A stretch of DNA of 8,185 nt from Chloracidobacterium sp. UBA6041 (GTDB lineage Bacteria; Acidobacteriota; Blastocatellia; Pyrinomonadales; Pyrinomonadaceae). The translations under genes were made by a program, and so were the position numbers. The DNA lies in contig DIYZ01000217.1 of assembly GCA_002427845.1 (NCBI GenBank), positions 1 through 8,185 on the forward strand. The letters are read 5' to 3'. Positions 1-6,700 of this stretch are shown here, piece by piece; the stretch's first letter is position 1; every line of letters begins with the position of its first letter. Below the pieces are notes generated by a model. It had not been told where the DNA came from, did not search any database, and saw only the letters and a program-made list of their open reading frames with translations.

Positions 1-5
1 CCCCC

Positions 6-237
6 ATGACAGTATACTGCGGCGTCGACTTTCACGCTCGCAAACAAACGATCAGTTATTTGACAACCGAAGCTGGAGAGATTCAGCAAAAAGAACTGCC
101 ACACGAGCACCGTGACATTCGCGGATTCTATGCGCAGTTGCTGAGCCAGGGCCACGTGGTCGTAGGCTTTGAGCAGTGGCTACGAAGCTTGGTTGCAGTG
201 TGCTCTATTAGCACATCAGCGGAAGACATTTGAATAC
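6..237 (+). pseudogene. IS110-family transposase, N-terminal fragment, frameshifted and truncated
   Basis: The ATG at 6 opens a frame whose first 56 residues look like the N-terminal RuvC-like (DEDD) domain of IS110-family transposases. YCGVDFHARKQT carries the first catalytic Asp (D8), and VVVGFE ends at the second acidic residue (E56). In intact relatives the next residues are A-S-G-Y. Here a base is missing near 174: the first frame runs to a TGA at 231-233, while SGYEAWL continues in the neighbouring frame from about 175. The resemblance fades within about 10 residues after that, so the rest of the DEDD domain, the last two Asp residues and the C-terminal transposase domain are absent. 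A full-length member is about 300-400 aa. This is a dead remnant. The upstream end of any IS lies outside the window and I see no terminal repeats. Family call is from motif recognition; inactivation is read directly from the sequence. Confidence 0.8.
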
Positions 238-384
238 ACCGATGGCAAAATCATACACGATATTTATGCATTCCTCGCTTTCAGCACTGTACGACTCGCT
301 TCGTGGCGTGTTATTTCCGGGAGGGTGCAATCGCGGCACATTGGTATGAGAATTGTGTCAGCATGGTCTTTAGAATCTTAATTC

Positions 385-415
385 AATGTGGCCTTATAAA
401 ATGTGGCCTTATAAA
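385..415. repeat. Perfect 15-bp tandem duplication containing TATAAA boxes
   Basis: AATGTGGCCTTATAA at 385-399 is repeated exactly and without a gap at 400-414, and A415 extends the match by one base. Each unit contains a TATAAA (395-400 and 410-415). It sits about 70 bp upstream of the small membrane protein gene, between the transposase remnant and the Shine-Dalgarno. It could be a duplicated -10-like element, an operator pair, or a slippage product. No good -35 box lies at the right distance from either TATAAA. Confidence 0.75.
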
Positions 416-445
416 TTGAGAGTCGGTCCGCAGTCGACTTATCAG
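416..445 (+). promoter_or_regulatory. Candidate sigma-70 promoter for the glsB-like/CBS pair
   Basis: TTGAGA at 416-421 matches the -35 consensus at 5 of 6 positions. After an 18-bp spacer, TATCAG at 440-445 matches the -10 at 4 of 6. Transcription would start near 452, about 35 nt before the ATG at 486. The box begins directly after the tandem 15-bp repeat, so that repeat would lie just upstream of the polymerase site. The -10 is weak and the call is tentative. Confidence 0.35.
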
Positions 446-470
446 ACCTGGAAATCAGAGAGTAATTCAG

Positions 471-478
471 AGGAGGAG
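471..478 (+). promoter_or_regulatory. Strong Shine-Dalgarno deciding the start at 486
   Basis: AGGAGGAG at 471-478 is a near-perfect ribosome binding site, with AGGAGG at 471-476 and 9 nt to the ATG at 486. An ATG at 481 is too close and meets TGA after three codons. The core-family start at 549 lacks a comparable site, having only AAAGG about 18 nt upstream. The site therefore favours the longer N-terminus. Confidence 0.7.
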
Positions 479-485
479 AGATGCC

Positions 486-812
486 ATGTTGATAATGAAT
501 GAAACGACGTTAGGTTTGCTGGTAACTCAAAGGCAGCAAGATTCGGCGATGTCCTTTATCGCTTGGATTGTGCTGGGATTGATCGCGGGGTTCATTGGCA
601 GCAAACTGGTCAACAAAACCGGGGAGGGCCTCATTCGTGACGTTCTGTTAGGGATTGTCGGCGCGATTGTCGGCGGTTTTCTCTTCAACCTGTTCGGCGC
701 GTCGGGGGTCACAGGGTTAAACCTATATAGCCTATTAGTGGCGGTGGTCGGTGCAGTGATTTTCTTGGTGGTCTATCACGCCATCTTCCGCCGAACACGT
801 TCCGTAATTTAG
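486..812 (+). CDS. GlsB/YeaQ/YmgE-family (transglycosylase-associated) small stress membrane protein
   Basis: This 108-aa inner-membrane protein belongs to the Transgly_assoc/YeaQ-YmgE-GlsB family by its typical opening MSFIAWIVLGLIAGFIGSKL (residues 22-41) and its glycine-spaced helices. Three membrane spans are visible at about 24-42, 53-71 and 79-101, with Gly-rich packing motifs (GIVGAIVGGF) in the second and a basic cytosolic end (FRRTR). Members are about 80-90 aa and are linked to general stress response in several bacteria; the molecular activity is not established despite the 'transglycosylase-associated' label. The family core is residues 22-108. The first 21 residues are a polar extension that most members lack, but the strong Shine-Dalgarno points to 486. 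Translation from 549 would give the usual 87-aa form. The CBS gene follows 28 nt later and is probably in the same operon. Confidence 0.88.
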   Translation: MLIMNETTLGLLVTQRQQDSAMSFIAWIVLGLIAGFIGSKLVNKTGEGLIRDVLLGIVGAIVGGFLFNLFGASGVTGLNLYSLLVAVVGAVIFLVVYHAIFRRTRSVI

Positions 813-825
813 AAGGGAAATCCTG

Positions 826-832
826 AAAGGAG
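826..832 (+). promoter_or_regulatory. Shine-Dalgarno deciding the CBS protein start at 841
   Basis: AAAGGAG at 826-832 lies 8 nt before the ATG at 841 but only 2 nt before the in-frame ATG at 835. The spacing favours 841 as the real start. Confidence 0.6.
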
Positions 833-840
833 AAATGAAT

Positions 841-1281
841 ATGAAGTGTAGCGAGGCCATGACGATAAACCCCGCGTGCTGTTTACCGGGTGATACGGTG
901 GATAAAGCGGCGCAATTAATGAAGAGGGAGGATGTGGGCCCAGTCCCCGTGATAGATAGCCAGCAAACGAAACGGCTCATTGGTATCGTCACGGACCGCG
1001 ACCTGGCTTTGAAGATTGTGGCCGACGGCCGAGACGCCAAGAGCACCCAAGTTGAAGCGGTAATGACGCGTGATTTGATAACGTGTCGCGAAGATGACGA
1101 CCTGCAAGCGGCCCTTGCTGCCATGGGCGAGCACCAGGTGCGGCGTATTCCAATCGTGGACGGGCAGAACCGACTCGTCGGCATCATCGCGCAGGCCGAC
1201 GTCGCAACGCGCGCCGGCCATGACAAGCAGACCGGCGAAGTGGTTGAGCAGATCTCAAAATCCAGGGCCACCGGCAAGTAG
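841..1281 (+). CDS. Protein with two CBS domains
   Basis: This 146-aa cytosolic protein consists almost wholly of a tandem CBS pair (Bateman module), at about residues 6-62 and 74-125. The hallmarks are GPVPVID followed by GIVTDRDLAL in the first, and RRIPIVD followed by GIIAQADVA in the second, each ending in the Asp-containing signature that often contacts nucleotide ribose. Such stand-alone pairs bind adenine nucleotides (AMP, ATP, SAM or similar) and act as energy or stress sensors; the ligand and partner cannot be told here. No catalytic domain is attached. The start at 841 fits the Shine-Dalgarno; an in-frame ATG at 835 would add M-N. It lies 28 nt downstream of the small membrane protein gene, suggesting one transcript, and pairing of CBS proteins with stress genes is common. 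Residues 126-146 are a polar tail. Confidence 0.9.
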   Translation: MKCSEAMTINPACCLPGDTVDKAAQLMKREDVGPVPVIDSQQTKRLIGIVTDRDLALKIVADGRDAKSTQVEAVMTRDLITCREDDDLQAALAAMGEHQVRRIPIVDGQNRLVGIIAQADVATRAGHDKQTGEVVEQISKSRATGK

Positions 1282-1370
1282 CCAGGTGGTCGAAGTGAGC
1301 TTGACGTCCGGGTTAGCAAGGGAAGTGTTGAGCACTAAGAGGCATGGCTGGTATGAAGCTATCGCCCGTC

Positions 1371-1386
1371 AAAGCTCGTGAGCTTT
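1371..1386. other. Short palindrome downstream of the CBS gene
   Basis: AAAGCT and AGCTTT form a 6-bp stem around a CGTG tetraloop, about 90 nt after the CBS stop codon. There is no T-run after it on either strand, so it is not a standard intrinsic terminator. It might act as an RNA hairpin. It overlaps the point (TGA at 1379-1381) where the downstream reading frame opens. Confidence 0.35.
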
Positions 1387-1474
1387 AGCGAGGGTTGCAA
1401 AGTACGGCAAGCACTCAACGATCTTTTACGACAGGTTTAGGGTCGTCACGACCATCTCAAGCGAGACGCCCCGA

Positions 1475-1948
1475 GTGGCTGCGGGTATAAGAGGGTCCAA
1501 GACAAGCGGTGAGGCGGTTATGCTATCGGCGAGCGCTGTTTACGAAGGCGAAGCCACTGACAAACTAAAAGACCTATATTTGCAATTTCATGCGCTTGGA
1601 CGTGGCTGGCATTTTCTAAAAGCAGAGGAGCGCACACTGATAATGCTGCTGGACGGCGAACGCTTCGTTCTAGGCACGGCTAATCTTGATGACAGTCATG
1701 TTGGCGGTGATAATACCGCGTTGTCCGCCGCAATTGGCGGGTTGGAAACCGGCAGGCTCTTAGGAGCCAGTACGAGCTTAGTAACCGAGGATATGTCCCT
1801 CGCTATTCCTCGCGAGATATTTCTTAAGCTGAGGACAGCAAAAACAGTTGAGATACAACTCGGTGCTGTTGAATGGAAATTGAAAGCTGAGCACCAAAAA
1901 TGCCTTGCAGAGTTGCCGTTAGGCGATTCCGCGCCGACTCGGCCCTAG
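1475..1948 (+). CDS. Uncharacterised protein, possibly missing its N-terminus
   Basis: I cannot name this 157-aa protein. Its C-terminal half has a clear pattern: RGWHFL at 43-48, then a beta-strand pair ERTLIMLLDGERFVLGTA at 52-69, later EDMSLAIPREIFLKL, and finally KTVEIQLGAVEWKLKAEHQ, where an Asp-Gly-Glu-Arg turn and an 'amphipathic strand then E/H-L' ending stand out. I recall secreted hypothetical proteins of acidobacteria with the same layout, usually preceded by a signal peptide and a Y-D-R/K-F segment. The frame is open back to 1382, and that untranslated part encodes STIFYDRFRVVTTISS, which fits the missing domain start, yet it holds no ATG, GTG or TTG. The GTG at 1475 has no good ribosome site. 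The ATG at 1520 has GAGG 5 nt upstream. Either a rare start codon is used or the gene has lost its 5' end and signal peptide. Confidence 0.6.
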   Translation: MAAGIRGSKTSGEAVMLSASAVYEGEATDKLKDLYLQFHALGRGWHFLKAEERTLIMLLDGERFVLGTANLDDSHVGGDNTALSAAIGGLETGRLLGASTSLVTEDMSLAIPREIFLKLRTAKTVEIQLGAVEWKLKAEHQKCLAELPLGDSAPTRP

Positions 1949-1949
1949 T

Positions 1950-2000
1950 GTCGGTTTAAAAGCTTAATGCTCCCCTGCCGTCAACTCGGATGAAACCGAC
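1950..2000. repeat. 8-bp perfect inverted repeat with 35-bp spacing
   Basis: GTCGGTTT at 1950-1957 and AAACCGAC at 1993-2000 are exact reverse complements just after the stop of the uncharacterised gene. GTCGG can alternatively pair with CCGAC at 1934-1938, followed by TTTAAAA, giving a weak terminator-like hairpin. Function is unknown; this may be the 3' end structure of that transcript. Confidence 0.35.
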
Positions 2001-2364
<364 letters not shown>

Positions 2365-2458
2365 ACCCTACCAATAACTTTCAGGGAATCAACAACCTCA
2401 ACCAAAATCTCACTGTGGAAACTTTTGTGGGGGTCTTTGGCCAGATTGAGTGTCGAGA

Positions 2459-3091
2459 CTAACTCTTCCTCTTAATCCTCCATCCAAGGAATGCTCCAAA
2501 CATTAAGATCAACGCCGATAGTATGCGCGCCCAGATTCCATGAATAGCTAAGGTGCCTCCTCTACCCCACAGATATAGATTTCCAGTGATAAGTCCAACC
2601 ACGGCGCAAATGAAAGTGATGAGGAAATAAAGAGCAAACATCGAGACAATGAACACTAAACAACCATTGAAAATGCATGCAGCGGCTTTGTTGTCTGCGA
2701 GCACGAGCGGATTCGTAAACTCGTCATGACTGCCTGTGAGCTTTTGATGCAGGGACCACTGAACGCCATCAAGCCACTTTCGAATTTGAATGTTGTAATA
2801 ACCGCCAACGTCAAACAACATGAATCCCCGCCAACCAGCGCGCTCGACCAATAATTCTATGGCCACCCTCGTCCCACTCTCTGATGACGCTCCGCCCGCA
2901 GCTGATTGAATCTGAAGGTTTGCGATTGCCCGGTGTGAAAAACTATAACCTTGTGCCGTAAAGCCGTCCGGTGTATTTGTCACCTGCCACCCGAGTGATT
3001 CGGCCATGAACGTGCGCGCTGCTTCAAAGACGAGGTCGCGCGGCGCCGGGAAGACTCTCTCTTGATGAAAGTGCTTGTATTTCCAATCCAT
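2459..3091 (-). CDS. Uncharacterised protein: SRPBCC-like soluble domain plus two-helix membrane tail
   Basis: This 210-aa protein is not a named family to me. Residues 1-120 form a soluble alpha/beta domain opening with KHFHQERVFPAPRDLVFEAA, where 'V-x-A-P-R-D-x-V-F-x-A' resembles the start of START/SRPBCC ligand-binding folds. It continues with GFTAQGYSFSHRAIANLQI, VAIELLVERAGWRGFMLFDV, and a long amphipathic helix (GYYNIQIRKWLDGVQWSLHQ), which also fits SRPBCC. Residues 138-169 are a long hydrophobic stretch, 181-204 a second span, and the end (RIKRKS) is basic. The topology is probably N-terminus and C-terminus both in the cytosol, with the domain anchored to the inner membrane. The start at 3091 is supported by a strong promoter about 10 nt further upstream and by the conserved-looking opening; no Shine-Dalgarno is visible. 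It stands alone, separated from the large upstream gene by about 640 bp of repeats. Confidence 0.75.
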   Translation of the reverse strand: MDWKYKHFHQERVFPAPRDLVFEAARTFMAESLGWQVTNTPDGFTAQGYSFSHRAIANLQIQSAAGGASSESGTRVAIELLVERAGWRGFMLFDVGGYYNIQIRKWLDGVQWSLHQKLTGSHDEFTNPLVLADNKAAACIFNGCLVFIVSMFALYFLITFICAVVGLITGNLYLWGRGGTLAIHGIWARILSALILMFGAFLGWRIKRKS

Positions 3092-3107
3092 CGGTCTAAA
3101 TGCGCGG

Positions 3108-3135
3108 AGTATAACGACCGGCTAAGACTTGTCAA
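3108..3135 (-). promoter_or_regulatory. Near-consensus sigma-70 promoter for the 210-aa protein gene
   Basis: Reading the minus strand, TTGACA (3135-3130) is a perfect -35, followed by a 16-bp spacer and TATACT (3113-3108), a 5 of 6 match to the -10. Transcription would begin near 3101, leaving a leader of about 10 nt before the ATG at 3091 and no Shine-Dalgarno, so the mRNA may be almost leaderless. The first hairpin of repeat copy A begins 22 bp beyond the -35. Confidence 0.7.
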
Positions 3136-3157
3136 AGATTTTATCTGGCGAATAGTA

Positions 3158-3275
3158 GCCTGCGGAGCAGGCGGAAGCACAAAGCTGGGGGCGTAAGCCC
3201 CAGGATCAGAGCCAACAAAGATTAAGCCCGCAAAGCGGGCGACAGCGTCACAGAACCCCGAGCGGTAGCGAGGGG
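3158..3275. repeat. Multi-hairpin intergenic repeat, copy A
   Basis: Four palindromes follow in order: GCCTGC/GCAGGC (3158-3172), CTGGGG/CCCCAG (3185-3203), GCCCGC-AAA-GCGGGC (3226-3240), and a CCCC/GGGG pair around GAGCGGTAGCGA (3256-3275). Stem starts are offset 0, 27 and 68 bp for the first three. The same layout recurs in copies B and C. Such GC-stem arrays are typical dispersed intergenic elements (REP-like), and open frames across them are artefacts. Confidence 0.75.
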
Positions 3276-3337
3276 ATGCGAACATTCAACTAACAGCAAA
3301 ACGGCCTCGCCTTCTTTCGAGGAGCATCCCGTATCGG

Positions 3338-3430
3338 TCGCTACCGCCCCCGGTTCCATAACGCGGTCGCCCACTCCGGCGGGCCCGCCATTCTTTTCGG
3401 AATCTGTTCCCTTGGGACTGACGCCCGAGA
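3338..3430. repeat. Multi-hairpin intergenic repeat, copy C, inverted and degenerate
   Basis: TCGCTACCG (3338-3346), GGTTC (3352-3356), GTCGCCC (3366-3372), GCCC...GGGC (3369-3384) and CTTGGGACTGACGCCCGAG (3411-3429) follow the order of the reverse complement of copy A (TCGCTACCG, GGGGTTC, GTCGCCCGC, GCGGGC, CTGGGGCTTACGCCCCCAG). Several substitutions break the stems, so it is an older copy pointing the opposite way. Together with copy A it gives a long imperfect inverted repeat centred near 3307. Confidence 0.6.
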
Positions 3431-3513
3431 GCGGGGTCCCCAGCCGAGCATCAGATCAGGTTTCGTGCGCAAGAGCGAAATCGATTACCTCCCCGTGCGG
3501 CGTCCCAAAGAGA

Positions 3514-3530
3514 AACCGTTAGAAACGGTT
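3514..3530. repeat. Perfect palindrome AACCGTT-AGA-AACGGTT
   Basis: A 7-bp stem with a 3-nt loop lies between repeat copies C and B. It is followed on either strand by no T-run, so it is not a standard terminator. It probably belongs to the same repeat cluster. Confidence 0.6.
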
Positions 3531-3617
3531 CCTGAATTATCTGGGCGAATTTGATCACCGGGCTGAAGCCACGGTGCTAAGGAAATCGCTCCGCGTGTTG
3601 GCTCGAGATTGCGGATA

Positions 3618-3706
3618 GTCCGCGTTAGCGGACGGATGATAATAGCCCAGCAGTTTACTACTGGGATGAGTGACGAATATCGATCTTAGCCCGCAAAGCG
3701 GACGGC
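3618..3706. repeat. Multi-hairpin intergenic repeat, copy B
   Basis: GTCCGC-GTTA-GCGGAC (3618-3633), CCCAG/CTGGG with an inner AGT/ACT stem (3646-3665) and GCCCGC-AAA-GCGGAC (3689-3703) repeat the copy A layout with stem starts offset 0, 28 and 71 bp, in the same direction. The flanking text also matches (CCCGCAAAGCGG followed by ACGGCA versus GCGACAG). It lies about 27 bp after the stop of the 1434-aa gene, so its hairpins would form at the 3' end of that transcript. A 7-bp tandem (CCTCTGA twice, 3712-3725) separates it from the gene. Confidence 0.7.
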
Positions 3707-3732
3707 AATGTCCTCTGACCTCTGACCTTCTT

Positions 3733-6700
3733 TCAGGGTCCGAACCGCTGCCGATATTCACCCGATGATAGAAAGGCTTTGACCATCTCGGCGTTGATGA
3801 AGTTGCCGTTGAATTGGTTCAGCTTGTTCAGCCAGAAGTTATAGCCGTCAAAGTTCAGGTTCGGCTCCGGCGCCGCGTCGGGGTTCCTTCGCAGATAGCC
3901 GAAGTACTCAATCAGCACAAACGCCCGATTGAACTCTCGCTGTTGCAGGGTCGCGTTGTCGGCTATCTTTCTGAGCACGCTGGCTCGCAGCGATGGGTCT
4001 GCGGGATTTGGTGACAACTCGCTGATCAGTGCCGAACGCTCGCTGTCGGAAAGCACGCTTCCCGCATTCGCATTCAACGAATCAACGAATTCAGTTGCGC
4101 TGGTCTGTACCGGATAACGAGACAGGAACGCGGCCCGCTGAACGAACGATAGCGCAAAAGCGCTCTTGTTGTTATCGAGTTGCGTCTGCCAACTGCCCTG
4201 GCCCACGATCACGCCGGCTCCGATTTGCTGAGTATCGCGCAGGAAGTTTGTGAATCGCACAGGCACTGGGACTGTCGGCGGACTGATGTCGCCAAAGCCA
4301 GTCTTGTAAGTCCGCTCCACATAGTAGCCGGTATTCTGAAACTCGATCGAAAGGAAGAACGCGGCCGACGTATTGATCCGGAAGAGTTCGATGCACTGCG
4401 CCACCGTCAATCCAGCAGGACGCCGCGCCGGATCGTTGCACTTATCGATGTTGTCTTTCCAAAACGCTAGACCCGAAGCGTCAGGCTCGCGATTAAGAAA
4501 ATCTCGATACTGCTGACGGACAAACGTATCAGTGTCGTCGATGGGGTTCGTTGCCGGCTCAGTCACATCGTCAGCAATGGTTAGCGTCGCCGTCAAAGTC
4601 GTCGCTCCCGGCGTCGCGAAACCCGCCCCTCCCGTCAGGTTCGACAGAGTGAGCGTCAACGTTTCCGGGCCCTCGATAAAACTATCCTGATTGATCAGAA
4701 CAGTGAAGGTTTTGGCCGTGCCGTCACCCGCGGCGAATTGCAGAGTGCCAAGTGCCGTTTCGAAATCACATCGCGAAAAAGCAACTCCGTTCGCAGTTGA
4801 GCACGGCAGAACTGTCATTGCGCTGCTATCATCGGGGGTCGAATAATCGACACTCACTGCCTGAGACAGATCGCCAATCCTCTGGACAGTAATCGTCGTA
4901 AAGCCCGAGCCCTCCGTCGTGTCGTAATTGGACGAGCTGAATCTGATGATCGACCCGACTTGTTGACCGCCTGAGAGCGTGCCGGTGCTTGGCAGAAAAT
5001 TACCATCTCCGCTGTAATCGGCAGTAATGGCGTGAACGCCGGCAACGAGCGACGAAGTCGAGAACGTTGCCACCCCACTTCCATTCAAAGTTTGCGGCGA
5101 ACCCAGGTTTGTGCCGCCGTCCTTGAACTGCACGGTTCCGGTTGGTGTACCCGCGGTCGAGATAACCGTCGCCGTAAACGTTACAGTTTGATTCAGGTTT
5201 GAAGGATTGGTTGACGAAGTAACTGCTGTCGTTGTAGCTGCCTTGCTGTTGGTCAGAGCGAATGTCGCGGTAGGCAGTCCCGTGCCAATACTGGCGAGGA
5301 CGTTATAGCTGCCCGCGGTGCCATTGGCAGTAAAGGTTGGCGCGGTTGCTACGCCGCTGCTGTTGGTGTTCGCTATCGCGGTTGTCGATGCGCCCGGGAA
5401 TGTGCCGCTCGCTCCACTTACTGGCGCGGAGAAGGTCACTGGGATCGCATTTTGTGGATTGCCGGATTCAGTGACGGTGGCTTTGAGTGCCGTCGCGAAA
5501 GCAGAGTTGATGGTTGTGCTCTGTGATGTGCCGTCGGTCGCGCTGATGGCGTAGTTGACTTCGACTGCGCCGATATCAAAGTTGATATTGATCACTCGCG
5601 GGAACCCGCGCTGATCGACTGGCAGCGGTTCAGTAGTGTTGCCATTGTTATTGAGATCGAATGTGTCAGGCGGCAAGTTTGAGACATTGCCGGCATCGAC
5701 GGCTGGACTGCCCGGTAGCGGCAGCATCGTTTGTGTTGGCCCACCGTTGTTCGCCAGTGCTCCAAGGTTCGGGTTCGGGTTGATGATGTTGTGCGTGGTA
5801 GTGCCAGTAAAAGTCGCGCCCGAGGTGCTCCCGAGCAGGTTGTAGTCCTGCGAGTTGACGGTGCCACTAATGTCAGGACCCGTTGGTGAAGAGTTGCCGG
5901 CGATAATGCTGTTGCGAATATTGAGAACAGGTCCGACAGTTCCCTTAAAGATGCCGCCGCCTCGTCCGCTGCTGGCTGCGCCATTGTCACCGGCGGTGCC
6001 GCCGTCGCCCGCCTGGTTACCGCTGATGGTGCAGTTGGTTATTGTTCCTGTGTCGCTGAGCATGGCGCCACCATCCCCACCCGCGCCCCCGGTGCCCGAC
6101 GAGCCGGCGTTGCCGCCGCTGCCCGCTTGGTTGTCGTTGAGGGTGCTATTTACGACAGAGAGCGTTCCGGTGTTCGCGATACCGCCGCCGCTGCCTCCCT
6201 TTCCGCCGGTCCCACTGGCGCCGCCGTTACCGCCGGGCCCCGTACGGTTGCCGCTAATGGTGCTATTGGTAACGGTCAATGTTCCAGAGTTGTAGATGCC
6301 TCCGCCGTTGCCGCCGGGACCGCCGATGCCGCTGCCGTTGCTACCGCCGCTGCCGGTCAGGTTTCCAGTGATAGAGCTGTTCGTGATGGTTAACGTGCCG
6401 GTGTTAATGATGCCGCCGCCATTGACGCCCGGGTTGCCACCGCCGGCCGCACCATCGGCTGTATTGCCGTTCGCAATTGTCAGTCCCGAGATCGTAACAG
6501 TCGCGCTGCCAATGTTGAATACGCGAAAGATGGGTGTGCCTATCGCTGTGCTGCGCTGCACGGTCAGAAGGTTTGCGCCCGGCCCTTGAATCGTCAGGTT
6601 CTTACTTATTACCAATTCGGCGCTGGTCAGCGTGATCGGGCTCACGACGTGACCCGGCGTCATATCAAAAGTGATCGTACTGCCGGCACACGCATCCTGA

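Noticed and set aside
6..480. Complete insertion sequence
   Set aside because: No terminal inverted repeats, no target-site duplication and no C-terminal transposase domain are visible; only a stub remains.
735..1319. 194-codon open frame on the minus strand over the CBS gene
   Set aside because: It is antisense to a well-supported CBS protein with a ribosome site, and its translation has no recognisable domain.
2980..3285. 101-codon minus-strand frame running through repeat copy A into the 210-aa gene
   Set aside because: It is made of hairpin-repeat sequence plus out-of-frame coding sequence. The promoter at 3108-3135 lies inside it.
3158..3710. CRISPR-like array
   Set aside because: The repeated units are palindromic stems with unequal spacing and one inverted copy; there are no constant repeats with unique spacers and no cas gene.
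3555..3761. 68-codon minus-strand frame over repeat copy B
   Set aside because: Its sequence is the stems of the repeat and the end of the large gene in another frame.
5855..6589. Proline-rich plus-strand frames opposite the large gene
   Set aside because: They are mirror images of the Gly codons (GGC/GGN read as CCG/CCN) of the beta-helix loops, and the minus-strand frame is continuous with clear domains.
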